From Mycobacterium sp. IDR2000157661 (GTDB taxonomy: Bacteria > Actinomycetota > Actinomycetes > Mycobacteriales > Mycobacteriaceae), in NCBI RefSeq assembly GCF_022317005.1, contig NZ_CP081006.1, positions 2,418,001 to 2,482,000 of the forward strand: a stretch of 64,000 bases of DNA, read 5' to 3'. The position numbers and the translations under genes are program-made. Below are positions 26,514 to 36,157 of this stretch, in pieces (position 1 is the first letter of the stretch; the number at the start of each line of letters is the position of its first letter). The notes below the pieces were generated by a model that searched no databases, was not told the DNA's origin, and worked only from the letters and a program-made list of their open reading frames with translations.

Positions 26514-27986
26514 TCACAAGCCGATCCGCCGATACCGCTCGAGCCGCGTCGCCAGCCGTGCGTCGTCAGCCACCGACCGCAGCGCGTGCAGTTCGTTGGC
26601 GATGGTCGCCGACAGCCGGTGGGTGAACTGCAGCGGCTCGTCGGCCGCGTCGGACCGCTCGGCAACGATCGCGTCGACGATGCCGGCGCGCAGCAGGTCC
26701 GCCGACCGGATGCCCTGCGCGGCCGCCAGTTCCGGGGCGTGGTCGGTGTCGCGGAACACGATCGCGCTGGCCCCCTCGGGCGGCAGCGGGGCCAGCCAGC
26801 CGTGCAGCGCGGCCAGCACCCGGTCGGCGGGCACCATCGCCAGCGCGGGCCCGCCACTGCCCTGTCCCAGCAGCACCGACACCGTGGGCGTCTCCAGGGT
26901 GACGAGTTCGGCCAGGCAGTTGGCGATCTCGCCGGCCAATCCGCCCTCCTCGGCCTCGACGGTCAACGCCGGGCCTGCGGTGTCGATGATCGACACCAGC
27001 GGCAGGCGCAGTCCCTCGGCCAACGCCATACCGCGCCGCGCCTCACGCAGCGCAGCGGGCCCGACCATCCCGCCGACGACCCGCTGCTGACCCAGCACCA
27101 CCGCGGGCTGCCCGCCGAACCGCGCCAGCGCCAACAACGTCGTCGCCGCCTCACCCTGTCCGGTCCCGGACAGCAGCACCCGTTCGGTGGTGCCGTGCCG
27201 CAGCAGGTAGCCGACGCCGGGGCGGTCCGGCCGCCGCGACGCCTCGACCGACTCCCAAGCGGGGACGTCGGGCAACGGCTCGGTGGACGGCATGGTCGGC
27301 GGCGCCCCCGGCGGGTCCGCGACCACCTTCAGCGCGCGGTCCAGCATCGAGCGCAGCACCTCGGGCGGCACCACCCCGTCGATGACGCCGTGCCGCTGCA
27401 GGTTCTCGGCGGTCTGGATGCCGGCCGGGAACGGCTCGCCGTAGAGGTGCTCGTACACCCGCGGGCCGAGAAAGCCGACCAGCGCGCCTGGCTCCGCGGC
27501 GGTGACGTGGCCCAGCGATCCCCACGACGCGAACACCCCGCCCGTGGTCGGATGGCGCAGATAGACCAGGTAGGGCAGATGTGCGCGCTTGTGCAGTTCG
27601 ACGGCTGCGGCGATCTTGACCATCTGCAGGAACGCGACGGTGCCCTCCTGCATGCGAGTGCCTCCGGAGCTCGGCGACGCCAGCAGGGGAAGCCGCTCGG
27701 CGGTGGCCCGCCGCACGGCCGCGGTGATCCGCTCGGCGGCGGCCACCCCGATCGAGCCGGCCAGGAAGTCGAACTCGCACAGCACCAGCGCGACGCGGCG
27801 GCCGAACACGGTGCCCTCACCGGTCAGCACCGACTCGTCGAGGCCGGTCCTGGCGGTCGCCTCCGCCAATTCCCGCCGGTACTCCGCGTCGGCGCCGATA
27901 TCGAGCGGCGGGCCGTCCCAGCTGCGGAACGAGCCGCTGTCGAGCACGGCGTCGCGCAGGCCACGGGCACCGGTCCGACTCACCAC
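26514..27986 (-). CDS. accD3: Acyl-CoA carboxylase carboxyltransferase subunit AccD3
   Basis: This 490-residue carboxyltransferase fold has two crotonase-like halves. The N-half has SPSSGGTRMQEGTVAFLQMV and the C-half has SIIDTAGPALTVEAEEGGLA and LGQGSGGPALAMVPADRVLA. It matches M. tuberculosis AccD3 (Rv0904c, about 495 residues), a subunit of biotin-dependent acyl-CoA carboxylases. The precise acyl-CoA and complex partners of AccD3 are not settled. GTG codons at 27986 and 27983 are both possible starts. It is divergent from echA6 with only 23 bp between start codons, so the two share one promoter core. Confidence 0.9.
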   Translation of the reverse strand: MVSRTGARGLRDAVLDSGSFRSWDGPPLDIGADAEYRRELAEATARTGLDESVLTGEGTVFGRRVALVLCEFDFLAGSIGVAAAERITAAVRRATAERLPLLASPSSGGTRMQEGTVAFLQMVKIAAAVELHKRAHLPYLVYLRHPTTGGVFASWGSLGHVTAAEPGALVGFLGPRVYEHLYGEPFPAGIQTAENLQRHGVIDGVVPPEVLRSMLDRALKVVADPPGAPPTMPSTEPLPDVPAWESVEASRRPDRPGVGYLLRHGTTERVLLSGTGQGEAATTLLALARFGGQPAVVLGQQRVVGGMVGPAALREARRGMALAEGLRLPLVSIIDTAGPALTVEAEEGGLAGEIANCLAELVTLETPTVSVLLGQGSGGPALAMVPADRVLAALHGWLAPLPPEGASAIVFRDTDHAPELAAAQGIRSADLLRAGIVDAIVAERSDAADEPLQFTHRLSATIANELHALRSVADDARLATRLERYRRIGL

Positions 27987-27992
27987 TGCAGG

Positions 27993-28000
27993 CTATATAG
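27993..28000. promoter_or_regulatory. Shared palindromic -10 element for accD3 and echA6
   Basis: The 23 bp between the two start codons contain CTATATAG, a perfect palindrome. Read rightwards its -10 predicts a start at about 28005-28008 for echA6 (GTG at 28010). Read leftwards it predicts about 27987-27988 for accD3 (GTG at 27986). Both mRNAs would be leaderless or nearly so. Two polymerases could not occupy it at once, so the genes may compete. Confidence 0.5.
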
Positions 28001-28009
28001 GCTGGCCGT

Positions 28010-28744
28010 GTGATTGGTGTTAGCCGTGACGGCGCCGTGATGACCTTGGAGATGCAGCGCGCCGAACGTCGCAATGCGCTCAACGTCGAACTCGTCGACG
28101 GGCTGCGCGAGGCGATCGAGAAGGCGGCGTCGGAGGACGTCCGGGCGATCGTGCTGACCGGGCAGGGGCATGTGTTCAGCTCCGGCGCCGACCTGTCCGG
28201 GGGCCAGGGCGTCGCCGACGAGTTGCCGGACAAGGCCAAAGCGCTGAACTTCGCCATCGACAAGGCGCCGGTGCCGGTCATCGGCGCGATCAACGGACCG
28301 GCTATCGGGGCAGGGGTCATCCTGTCGATGATCTGCGACCTGCGGGTCGTCGCCCCGGAGGCGTACTTCCAGTTCCCCGTCGCCAAATACGGCATCGCGC
28401 TGGACAACTGGAGCATCCGCCGGCTGACCTCGCTGGTCGGGGCGGGCCGGGCCCGGGGGATGCTGATGGCCGCCGAGCGGCTCACCGCAGACGTCGCGCT
28501 GCAGACCGGGATGGCCAACCGCATCGGCACACTGGCCGACGCGCAGGCGTGGGCGGCCGAGATCGCCGGCTTCGCGCCGCTGGCGCTGCAGCACGCCAAG
28601 CGGGTACTCAACGACGACGGCGCGTACGAGGATCCGTGGCCGGCACACCAGGAGTTGTTCGACCGGGCGTGGTCGAGCCAGGACATCATCGAGGCGCAGG
28701 TGGCCCGCATCGAGAAGCGGCCACCCAACTTCAAGGGCGCCTGA
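28010..28744 (+). CDS. echA6: Enoyl-CoA hydratase-like protein EchA6 (non-catalytic)
   Basis: This 244-residue crotonase-fold protein closely matches M. tuberculosis EchA6 (Rv0905): [20 protein letters not shown], then [16 protein letters not shown] with the CoA oxyanion segment and [20 protein letters not shown]. The two catalytic Glu of true hydratases are absent: ICDLRV is preceded by GAGVILSM rather than G-G-G-x-E, and FPVAKYG replaces the P-E segment. EchA6 is established as a fatty acyl-CoA carrier feeding mycolic acid synthesis and a target of THPP inhibitors, not a hydratase. It begins a tight operon running to ctpE. Confidence 0.93.
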   Translation: MIGVSRDGAVMTLEMQRAERRNALNVELVDGLREAIEKAASEDVRAIVLTGQGHVFSSGADLSGGQGVADELPDKAKALNFAIDKAPVPVIGAINGPAIGAGVILSMICDLRVVAPEAYFQFPVAKYGIALDNWSIRRLTSLVGAGRARGMLMAAERLTADVALQTGMANRIGTLADAQAWAAEIAGFAPLALQHAKRVLNDDGAYEDPWPAHQELFDRAWSSQDIIEAQVARIEKRPPNFKGA

Positions 28745-29862
28745 TGATCCGCGGCGCGGTACGCATCGGTTTCGGAACGGCTTCGTTGCTGGCCGGTGGG
28801 TGGGTGCTGCGCGCCGCCCACGGCGCGCCCGCGGCGCTGGGCGCCACGCCCGCCGAGATCGAAAACGTGGCGCGGCGCTCGCCGAACTACCGCGATGGCG
28901 CGTTCCACAACCTCGAACCCGCGACGACGCTGAGCATCGACCGCGAGGAGCAGCGCGAGATCATCTGGGATCTGATCGGCTCGCGCGGCTCGTCCCGACC
29001 GAACGGTCCCATCCCGGTGGTCGAGCCCGAGCCGACCGAAACGGGCACGACGCAGCTGTCGGCCTGCTGGTTCGGGCACTCGTCGGCGCTGATCGAACTC
29101 GACGGCTACCGCGTGCTGGCCGACCCGGTGTGGAGCAAGCGCTGCTCGCCGTCGCAGACGGTGGGCCCGGAGCGTCTGCACGAGATTCCGACGCCGCTCG
29201 AGGCGCTGTCGGCGGTCGACGCGGTGGTGATCAGCCACGACCACTACGACCACCTCGACATCGACACGATCGTCGGCCTGGCCAAGACGCAGCGATCGCC
29301 GTTCATCGTGCCGCTGGGCATCGGCGCCCACCTGCGCAAGTGGGGAATCCCGGAGAGCCGGATCGTCGAACTCGACTGGTACGAGGACCACACCATCGGC
29401 GACCTGACGCTGGTGTGCACCCCGGCGCGGCACTTCTCGGGCCGGCTGTTCACGCGCAACACCACGCTGTGGGCGTCGTGGGCCATCAAGGGCCCCCGCC
29501 ACCGTGCCTTCTTCGGGGGCGACACCGGCTACACCAAGAGCTTCGCCGAGACCGGTGAGGAGCACGGCCCGTTCGACCTGACCCTGCTGCCGATCGGTGC
29601 CTACCACCCGGCGTGGCCCGACATCCACATGAACCCCGAGGAGGCGGTGCGCGCACATCTCGACGTCGCCGAGGCCGACTCGGGACTACTGGTGCCGATT
29701 CACTGGGGCACGTTCCGCCTCGCCCCGCATCCGTGGGCCGAACCCGTCGAGCGGTTGCTGCGCGCCGCCGACCCGGCCGGCGTACACGTCGCCGTGCCCA
29801 AGCCGGGACAACGGGTGGAACGCCAAACGCCCGCGCCGGCCGACCCGTGGTGGCGGTTCTAG
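28744..29862 (+). CDS. Metallo-beta-lactamase superfamily hydrolase (NAPE-PLD-like, Rv0906-type)
   Basis: This 372-residue protein has an N-terminal hydrophobic segment (about residues 5-22) that may anchor or export it. The metal site is complete: SHDHYDHLD (H-x-H-x-D-H), His in TPARHFSGR, Asp in FGGDTGYTK and His in PIHWGTFRL. The GWF-HSS-type substrate region ACWFGHSSALIELDGYRVLA matches UlaG/NAPE-PLD-like enzymes. It corresponds to M. tuberculosis Rv0906. The ATG overlaps the echA6 stop by one base (TGATG), implying coupling. The natural substrate is unknown; the relatives hydrolyse phosphodiester or lactone bonds. Confidence 0.85.
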   Translation: MIRGAVRIGFGTASLLAGGWVLRAAHGAPAALGATPAEIENVARRSPNYRDGAFHNLEPATTLSIDREEQREIIWDLIGSRGSSRPNGPIPVVEPEPTETGTTQLSACWFGHSSALIELDGYRVLADPVWSKRCSPSQTVGPERLHEIPTPLEALSAVDAVVISHDHYDHLDIDTIVGLAKTQRSPFIVPLGIGAHLRKWGIPESRIVELDWYEDHTIGDLTLVCTPARHFSGRLFTRNTTLWASWAIKGPRHRAFFGGDTGYTKSFAETGEEHGPFDLTLLPIGAYHPAWPDIHMNPEEAVRAHLDVAEADSGLLVPIHWGTFRLAPHPWAEPVERLLRAADPAGVHVAVPKPGQRVERQTPAPADPWWRF

Positions 29863-29910
29863 AGCTGCAATGACGCGAGCGCACAGTTTTTACGGGCATA
29901 CTCGCGTTTT

Positions 29911-31518
29911 GTGTACAACAACCGCGCGCTCGGCGCCGCGTTCGCAGTAGTGCTGCTGGTCTCCGGATGCGGTGGCTCGCAGTCCGCCGAACCGTCCGCC
30001 GCGCCACCCCCTCCGTCGGCGGTAGCCGATGCCCCGCCGAACGTGCCGCCGCCGCTGGTGCCCGCGATGCCGCTGCCCGAGAACGCGGTGGCCGACGCCG
30101 TCGCGCAACTCGACGGCATGGCCGAGGACCTGATGGCCAAGTCGGGCATCCCCGGCATGTCAGTGGCCGTCGTGCACGGTGGAAAGACGGTTTACGCCAA
30201 GGGTTTCGGCGTCAAGGACGTCGGTGCGGGGGAGGCTCCGGAGAACCGGGTCGACCCGGACACGGTGTTCCAGCTGGCCTCGGTGTCGAAGTCGCTGGCG
30301 TCGACGGTCGTCGCACACCAGGTCGGCGCGGATGCGATCGAGTGGAACACCCCGATCGTCTCGGAGCTGCCGTGGTTCGCGCTGTCGGATCCGGTCGTCA
30401 CGTCGATGGCCAGCGTCGGCGACATGATGTCGCATCGTTCAGGGCTTCCCGACCACGCGGGCGACATGCTCGAGGACCTCGGCTACGACCGCAGGCAGGT
30501 GCTCGAGCGGTTGCGCGACCTGCCCCTGGACCCGTTCCGGATCTCCTACGCCTACACGAATTTCGGCTTCACCGCGGGCGCAGAAGCGGTCGCGGTCAAC
30601 GCGGGCAAGCCGTGGGAGGTGCTTGCCGACGAGGTGATGTTCGGCCCACTGGGCATGGGGTCGACGAGTTACCGCTTCACCGACTACGAGGCCAGGCCCA
30701 ATCGCGCCGTCGGCCACATCCACGCCGACGGGCGCTACGAGCCGTCCTACGTGCGCGACGCCGACCCCGAAGCTCCCGCGGGCGGAGCGAGTTCGTCGGT
30801 CAACGACATGACCCGCTGGCTGGGGATGGTGCTGGCCGACGGCGGTCATGAGGGCAGGCAGATCGTCGACGCCGAGTCGCTGCTGCCCGCGCTCACGCCG
30901 CAGGTCGTCTCGAGCCGGGCGAGCAAACCCGCCATGCGGTCGGGCTTCTACGGTTTCGGCTTCAACGTCTCCGCGACGTCGGCGGCGCGCATGGAGATCA
31001 GCCACTCGGGCGCATTCGAGCTGGGCTCCGGGACGAACTTCGTGATCCTGCCTTCCGCGGACGTGGCGATCGTCGCGCTGACCAACGCGACCCCCACAGG
31101 CGTGGCCGAATCGCTCACCGCGCAGTTCGCCGACCTCATCCAGTTCGGAGAGGTGCGTGAGGACTGGTGGGGCATCTACAGTCCGATCTTCGCCGAGATG
31201 GACAAGCCCGTCGGCTCGCTGGTGGGCAAGCAGCCGCCGGCCGACGCCGCACCGCCCGCACCGTTGTCGTCGTACGTCGGCATCTACGACAACGACTACT
31301 GGGGCCCGGCCCGGGTCACCGAGCGCGACGGCCGGCTGCGACTGGCGCTGGGATCGAAGCTGGACGTTCCGCTGACCCACTGGGACGGCAATACCTTCAC
31401 CTTCGAGTTCGTCGCCGAAAACGCGCCTCCCGGAACGATCTCCATGGCGACGTTCGACGGTGACAAGCTCACGCTGGAGTACTACGACACGTTCAAGAAG
31501 GGGACGTTCATCAAGTGA
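29911..31518 (+). CDS. Beta-lactamase/penicillin-binding-fold lipoprotein (Rv0907-type)
   Basis: This 535-residue serine hydrolase has a lipoprotein signal ([13 protein letters not shown], lipobox Cys at about residue 20) and a proline/alanine linker. The beta-lactamase domain carries the nucleophile motif S-V-S-K in [12 protein letters not shown] and the second motif YTN in [14 protein letters not shown]-terminal lipocalin-like domain ([17 protein letters not shown]) follows, as in class C-like esterases. It matches M. tuberculosis Rv0907. It should be lipid-anchored in the cell envelope and could act as an esterase or peptidase. The GTG at 29911 fits a leaderless start from CATACT at 29898-29903. 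Confidence 0.87.
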   Translation: MYNNRALGAAFAVVLLVSGCGGSQSAEPSAAPPPPSAVADAPPNVPPPLVPAMPLPENAVADAVAQLDGMAEDLMAKSGIPGMSVAVVHGGKTVYAKGFGVKDVGAGEAPENRVDPDTVFQLASVSKSLASTVVAHQVGADAIEWNTPIVSELPWFALSDPVVTSMASVGDMMSHRSGLPDHAGDMLEDLGYDRRQVLERLRDLPLDPFRISYAYTNFGFTAGAEAVAVNAGKPWEVLADEVMFGPLGMGSTSYRFTDYEARPNRAVGHIHADGRYEPSYVRDADPEAPAGGASSSVNDMTRWLGMVLADGGHEGRQIVDAESLLPALTPQVVSSRASKPAMRSGFYGFGFNVSATSAARMEISHSGAFELGSGTNFVILPSADVAIVALTNATPTGVAESLTAQFADLIQFGEVREDWWGIYSPIFAEMDKPVGSLVGKQPPADAAPPAPLSSYVGIYDNDYWGPARVTERDGRLRLALGSKLDVPLTHWDGNTFTFEFVAENAPPGTISMATFDGDKLTLEYYDTFKKGTFIK

Positions 31519-33902
31519 CGATCGCCGGCGAGATCGGTGCCGCGGGGTTGAGCGACGCCGAGGTCGCCCAGCGCGTCGCCGAAGGCAAGACCAACGACGT
31601 GCCGACCAGAGCGGCGCGCAGTGTGTCGGAGATCGTGCGGGCCAACGTCTTCACCCGCATCAACGCGATCCTCGGCGTCCTGCTGATCATCGTGCTGTCC
31701 ACCGGGTCGGTCATCAACGGGGCGTTCGGTCTGCTGATCATCGCCAACAGTGCGATCGGCATCATCCAGGAGCTGCGGGCCAAGAAGACGCTGGACAAGC
31801 TCGCGATCGTCGGGCAGGCGAAACCGTTGGTGCGCAGGGAGTCCGGGACCAGGGCCGTACTTCCCGGCGAGGTGGTGCTCGACGACGTCATCGAGCTGGG
31901 GCCGGGCGATCAGATCGTCGTCGACGGCGTGGTCGTCGAAGAGTCCAACCTCGAGGTCGACGAGTCACTGCTCACCGGGGAGGCCGATCCGATCGCCAAG
32001 GATCCGGGCCATCAGGTGATGTCGGGCAGCTTCGTCGTGGCCGGCGCAGGCGCGTACCGGGCCACCAAGGTCGGCCGGGAAGCCTATGCCGCCAAGCTCG
32101 CCGAAGAGGCCAGCAAGTTCACCCTCGTCAACTCCGAACTGCGTAGTGGCATCAACAAGATCCTGCAGTTCATCACCTACCTGCTCATCCCGGCGGGAAT
32201 ACTGATCATCTACACCCAGCTGTTCACCACCGAGGCGGGTTGGCGGCAGTCGGTGTTGCGGATGGTCGGCGCTCTGGTGCCGATGGTGCCCGAGGGCCTG
32301 GTTCTGATGACGTCCATCGCGTTTGCTGTTGGCGTGATCCGATTGGGCCGCAGGCAATGTCTGGTCAACGAACTGCCGGCGATCGAGGGACTCGCCCGCG
32401 TCGACGTGGTGTGCGCCGACAAGACCGGCACGTTGACCGAGAACGGCATGCGCGTCGCGGATCTGCAACGGCTCGACGAGTCATCGGTCGGCGACATCCT
32501 GGCGCAACTGGCGGCCGACGACGCACGGCCGAACGCGAGCATGCAGGCCATCGCCGAGGCGTACAAGATGCCGCCGGGTTGGACCGCCACCGCCGTCGCA
32601 CCGTTCAAGTCGGCCACCAAATGGAGTGGGGCGTCCTACGGTGGGCACGGCGACTGGGTCATCGGCGCGCCCGACGTGCTGTGCGAGCCCGGGTCGCCGG
32701 TCGCCGAGCAGGCCGAGCAGATCGGCGCGCACGGCCTGCGCGTGCTTCTCCTGGCCGCCAGCGATCTGCCGGTCGACCACCCCGACGCCCCCGGCCGTAT
32801 CACGCCCGCCGCGTTGGTGGTGCTCGAGCAGCGCATCCGCCCCGACGCCCGCGAGACGCTCGACTACTTTGCCGCCCAACAGGTGTCGATCAAGGTCATC
32901 TCCGGCGACAACGCGGTGTCGGTCAGCGCGGTGGCGGGCTCGCTTGGCCTGCACGGCGAGTGCATGGACGCCAGGAAGCTGCCACCCGATACCAGTGAAC
33001 TGGCCGAAACGCTCGAGTCGCACACCACGTTCGGCCGGGTGCGTCCCGATCAGAAACGGGCCATGGTGCACGCTTTGCAGTCGCGCGGGCACACGGTGGC
33101 GATGACGGGCGACGGCGTCAACGACGTACTGGCGCTCAAGGATGCAGACATCGGCGTCGCCATGGGTTCGGGCAGCTCGGCGTCACGGGCCGTCGCACAG
33201 ATCGTGTTGCTCGACAACAAGTTCGCGACGCTGCCGTATGTGGTCGCCGAGGGCCGCCGGGTCATCGGCAACATCGAGCGGGTCTCCAACCTGTTTCTCA
33301 CCAAGACCGTGTATTCGGTGCTGCTAGCGGTCCTGGTCGGCCTCGCCGGGCTGGCCTCCCGGTTCTTCGGGACCGACCCGCTTCTGTTCCCGTTCCAGCC
33401 CATCCACGTCACGATCGCGGCCTGGTTCACCATCGGCATCCCGGCGTTCATCCTGTCGCTGGCGCCCAACGGCGAGCGGGCGCATCCGGGGTTCGTCCGC
33501 CGGGTGATGACGGCGGCGCTGCCGTCGGGGGTCGTCATCGGCGTCGCGACGTTCATCTCCTATCTGCTCGCCTACGAAGGTCGCTCGGCCTCGCTGACCG
33601 AGCAGACCCAGGCGTCGACGGCTGCGCTGATCACCCTGCTGCTGGGTGCGGTGTGGGTGCTGGCGGTGGTGGCGCGCCCGTACCAGTGGTGGCGGGTCGC
33701 GTTGGTGGTCGTCTCCGGACTGGCGTACGTGGTGATCTTCTCGATCCCGGCGGCGCGGCGACTGTTCATCCTCGACATCTCGAACGTCAAGATCACGATG
33801 ACGGCGCTGGCCATCGGGGTTGTCGCTGCGGTGGCGGTCGAGGTGATCTGGTGGCTGCAGGGAGCTGTGCTGGGAGAACGACGGCGGCTGTGGCGGCGCT
33901 AG
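31515..33902 (+). CDS. ctpE: P-type cation ATPase CtpE
   Basis: This 795-residue P-type ATPase has the phosphorylation site Asp302 in [12 protein letters not shown], the dephosphorylation loop LTGEAD, hinge [20 protein letters not shown] and four or more C-terminal helices. M1-M2 lie at about residues 50-90 and M3-M4 at about 215-270 ([10 protein letters not shown] includes the ion-site P-E-G). It matches M. tuberculosis CtpE (Rv0908, 797 residues), reported to take up calcium and to support cell-surface integrity. The GTG start overlaps the upstream TGA (GTGA). It ends the echA6-ctpE gene run. Confidence 0.92.
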   Translation: MTIAGEIGAAGLSDAEVAQRVAEGKTNDVPTRAARSVSEIVRANVFTRINAILGVLLIIVLSTGSVINGAFGLLIIANSAIGIIQELRAKKTLDKLAIVGQAKPLVRRESGTRAVLPGEVVLDDVIELGPGDQIVVDGVVVEESNLEVDESLLTGEADPIAKDPGHQVMSGSFVVAGAGAYRATKVGREAYAAKLAEEASKFTLVNSELRSGINKILQFITYLLIPAGILIIYTQLFTTEAGWRQSVLRMVGALVPMVPEGLVLMTSIAFAVGVIRLGRRQCLVNELPAIEGLARVDVVCADKTGTLTENGMRVADLQRLDESSVGDILAQLAADDARPNASMQAIAEAYKMPPGWTATAVAPFKSATKWSGASYGGHGDWVIGAPDVLCEPGSPVAEQAEQIGAHGLRVLLLAASDLPVDHPDAPGRITPAALVVLEQRIRPDARETLDYFAAQQVSIKVISGDNAVSVSAVAGSLGLHGECMDARKLPPDTSELAETLESHTTFGRVRPDQKRAMVHALQSRGHTVAMTGDGVNDVLALKDADIGVAMGSGSSASRAVAQIVLLDNKFATLPYVVAEGRRVIGNIERVSNLFLTKTVYSVLLAVLVGLAGLASRFFGTDPLLFPFQPIHVTIAAWFTIGIPAFILSLAPNGERAHPGFVRRVMTAALPSGVVIGVATFISYLLAYEGRSASLTEQTQASTAALITLLLGAVWVLAVVARPYQWWRVALVVVSGLAYVVIFSIPAARRLFILDISNVKITMTALAIGVVAAVAVEVIWWLQGAVLGERRRLWRR

Positions 33903-33915
33903 TAGCCTTGAGCGC

Positions 33916-34155
33916 ATGGCAATTTTCGACAAGGTGAAGAATGTGCTGGCCAAGAACGCCGATAAGGCCAACACCGCGATCGACAAAGCCGGTGACCTCG
34001 TTGACAAGCGGACGCGGGGCAAGTACGCCCAGCAGGTGAACAAGGTGCAGGACGCCGCCAGGAAAGCGGTTGCAGACAATGCCGGACGCAGCGGGCAGCA
34101 GCCGCCGCGGCAGCAGCCGCCGCGGCAGCCACCGACGGCCCCGCCCACGTCGTAG
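33916..34155 (+). CDS. Antitoxin of the Rv0909-Rv0910 pair, with a QQPPR tail
   Basis: This 79-residue protein starts MAIFDKVKNVLAKNADKANT and AIDKAGDLVDKRTRGKYAQQ, a helical, charged sequence that matches Rv0909, described as the antitoxin of the Rv0909-Rv0910 toxin-antitoxin pair in M. tuberculosis. The last 25 residues are a proline/glutamine-rich tail from a tandem DNA repeat, absent as I recall from the M. tuberculosis protein (about 59 residues). The ATG at 33916 lies directly at the start predicted by TAGCCT at 33903-33908. The toxin gene follows by 3 bp. Confidence 0.78.
   Translation: MAIFDKVKNVLAKNADKANTAIDKAGDLVDKRTRGKYAQQVNKVQDAARKAVADNAGRSGQQPPRQQPPRQPPTAPPTS
34096..34130 (+). 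repeat. 15-bp tandem repeat encoding QQPPR
   Basis: CAGCAGCCGCCGCGG occurs at 34096-34110 and again at 34111-34125, followed by a partial copy. The repeat is in frame in the antitoxin gene and encodes repeated Q-Q-P-P-R. It is prone to copy number change by slippage without breaking the frame. Confidence 0.85.
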
Positions 34156-34158
34156 GCG

Positions 34159-34596
34159 ATGGCCAAGCTCTCCGTCTCGGTCGACGTCCCGTTGCCGCCC
34201 GAGCAGGCGTGGGCGGCCGCATCCGACCTGTCGCGCTACAAGGAGTGGCTTTCGATCCACCGGGTGTGGCGCTCCAAGCTGCCGGAGACCATCGAGAAGG
34301 GCACGGTCGTGGAGTCCATCGTCGAGGTCAAGGGCATGCCCAACCGGATCCGGTGGACCGTCGTGCACTACAAGCCGCCGCAGGCGATGACGCTCAACGG
34401 CGAAGGCGTCGGCGGCGTCAAGGTCAAGTTGATCGGCAAGATCGCGCCGTCGGGTGATGCGTCGTCGGTGACCTTCGACGTGCACCTGGGCGGGCCGGCA
34501 CTGTTCGGCCCGATCGGCATGGTGGTCGCCGCTGCGCTCAAGGGTGACATCCGCGAATCGTTGGAGCGGTTCAGGAGCGTGTTCGCGCCGGCCTGA
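34159..34596 (+). CDS. SRPBCC-fold toxin of the Rv0909-Rv0910 pair
   Basis: This 145-residue START/Bet v1-like (polyketide cyclase) protein has KLSVSVDVPLPPEQAWAAAS, LSRYKEWLSIHRVWRSKLPE and LGGPALFGPIGMVVAAALKG. It matches Rv0910, which inhibited growth when expressed alone in M. smegmatis and was relieved by Rv0909. The SRPBCC fold binds hydrophobic ligands and is unusual for a toxin; the target is unknown. ATG at 34159 follows the antitoxin stop by 3 bp, so the pair is a compact operon. Confidence 0.82.
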   Translation: MAKLSVSVDVPLPPEQAWAAASDLSRYKEWLSIHRVWRSKLPETIEKGTVVESIVEVKGMPNRIRWTVVHYKPPQAMTLNGEGVGGVKVKLIGKIAPSGDASSVTFDVHLGGPALFGPIGMVVAAALKGDIRESLERFRSVFAPA

Positions 34597-34601
34597 ATTG
34601 A

Positions 34602-36005
34602 TCAGAACGGCGGTGCATCCCGAAGGTTCTGAGCGCGTTCGGCATTGATTCGCGCTGCGCGGTCAGCTGCTCGGGCGCGTTTGCGGATAGGCATCCGCAG
34701 CCCCCGATCACCGTTGGGCGGCGGAGCCTTCTCAGGCGGTGAGAGGTCAGTGCTGGTGACGTCCCACGTCGGGAACCAGAGCCTGCTGCCTGGATATGTG
34801 GTGTAGGACTGCCCGGTCGGCGAAGTCCATACCGCGGAGCCGTCGGCAGCGAGGACAAGCTTCCAGTCGCCGTTCCAGAACGTCTTGAGCAAGTGGTGTT
34901 TACGGCACAGACAGGCCAGGTTCGACGGATGCGTGGGTCCGACCGGATGGGGAATCACATGGTCGATGTCGCAGAACTCCGCCGGCATCACGCATCCGGG
35001 AAAGCGACAGGTCAAGTCTCGCGCCCGCACGAATCGGGCCAACGCCGCGGACGGGCGATACCCGTGTTCGGGTTGCTCGCACGGTGTTACAAGTGGCCGG
35101 ACGGCGGCGCCGTTGCGCAACAATTCGGCCAGCAGCGGGGTCGGTAGCGCCTCACGGCCCGACAAGACCGCCGTGCCTGCGTCGGGTCCCGCGGCCGCTG
35201 CCGCGACTGCGCGCTGGTCGGCCACGACGTGGATGACCACCGACGATTTCGGCGGGGGATTTCTCGTGTTCGCCGGGCAGCTCGCAATTCCGCAGGCGCA
35301 GTTGAGGTGTTCATTGCCGTTGGCCAAAGCTCCCAGCGCATCGGCTCGGCGCTCGGAGGTCGTGCGCGGATCCTGGTCGCAGACTCCGGCTACCATCGAC
35401 GCGATCTTCTCCCGCAACACAGCAGCGTCAGCGGCCGCCAGCTTGCCCCACACTGACGTTGTCCCAGCCTCGTCTTCGTAGTGCCCGATAGTGAAGTCGC
35501 GGGTTCGTATCCGGGACTGGCTGGCGATCACCGCCGCCCGGTCGAAACGCAGCACCAGCGCATCGACTGCAGCGGTGATCTTCTCGTCGGTCCACGGTCC
35601 CCACTTGGTCGCGCGAGAGGCCACTTCCGCGTCGATCTTCGCCCATACCTCATCGTCGATGATCAGGCGGGTGCGCCATGTGACAGCGGCGATCACCCGA
35701 CCGCTGAGCAGACCCTGCCGAAACAGGTCAAGCACCTTCGGCAGGTGCTCGCTTAGGGTCACGGCGATCCGCATCTGACCAGAAGCCTTGCGGTGACTGA
35801 TGTTCATCGCCGCAGCGATTTGCGCGGCGATCGAATCCCACGGATCGCACGCCCACGAAGCCCGCGCATCATCGTCGTCGTCACCGACCTGACGCGCGAT
35901 GAGTTCGCCGATGGCCGCCGACCGCAACGCCGCCGCCGAAGCCTCCGCGCGGGTGGCCTCGGCGATGGTGGCGATCAAGCCCGCCCCATCGAGAGTCTCG
36001 AACAT
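34602..36005 (-). CDS. HNH endonuclease domain protein of the 13E12 repeat family (DUF222)
   Basis: This 467-residue protein (from ATG 36005) has a DUF222 N-terminal region (FETLDGAGLIATIAEATRAE, SHRKASGQMRIAVTLSEHLP) and a C-terminal HNH nuclease motif: CRFPGCVMPAEFCDIDHVIP, then NLACLCRKHHLLKTF with the metal His and zinc-ribbon cysteines. This is the REP13E12 family, multicopy in mycobacteria and tied to mobile or prophage-like loci. A TACTAT box 6 bases before the ATG suggests a leaderless mRNA. A perfect SOS box overlaps the start. It marks the border between the conserved backbone and the catabolic island. Whether it is an active mobile element is unknown. Confidence 0.85.
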   Translation of the reverse strand: MFETLDGAGLIATIAEATRAEASAAALRSAAIGELIARQVGDDDDDARASWACDPWDSIAAQIAAAMNISHRKASGQMRIAVTLSEHLPKVLDLFRQGLLSGRVIAAVTWRTRLIIDDEVWAKIDAEVASRATKWGPWTDEKITAAVDALVLRFDRAAVIASQSRIRTRDFTIGHYEDEAGTTSVWGKLAAADAAVLREKIASMVAGVCDQDPRTTSERRADALGALANGNEHLNCACGIASCPANTRNPPPKSSVVIHVVADQRAVAAAAAGPDAGTAVLSGREALPTPLLAELLRNGAAVRPLVTPCEQPEHGYRPSAALARFVRARDLTCRFPGCVMPAEFCDIDHVIPHPVGPTHPSNLACLCRKHHLLKTFWNGDWKLVLAADGSAVWTSPTGQSYTTYPGSRLWFPTWDVTSTDLSPPEKAPPPNGDRGLRMPIRKRARAADRAARINAERAQNLRDAPPF

Positions 36006-36013
36006 ACGTTCGA
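35998..36013. promoter_or_regulatory. Perfect mycobacterial SOS box (LexA site)
   Basis: TCGAACATACGTTCGA matches the mycobacterial SOS box TCGAAC-N4-GTTCGA without mismatch. It covers the ATG (36005-36003) of the 13E12 gene and abuts its -10 box (TACTAT, complement strand 36018-36013). LexA bound here would block transcription, so induction on DNA damage is expected. LexA control of several 13E12 family genes in M. tuberculosis is published. Confidence 0.85.
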
Positions 36014-36157
36014 TAGTACCACCCTTTACTGACCTCAAACTCTCGGCAGGGTCGCGCTATTCACAGCGTGGCCGTTGAGGAGGTCGAGTGGGTCATGGCC
36101 CGATCACGACGAACGAAGATTCCGGCCGAGGAGAAGACGCGGCCGGCGTCAGGATCG

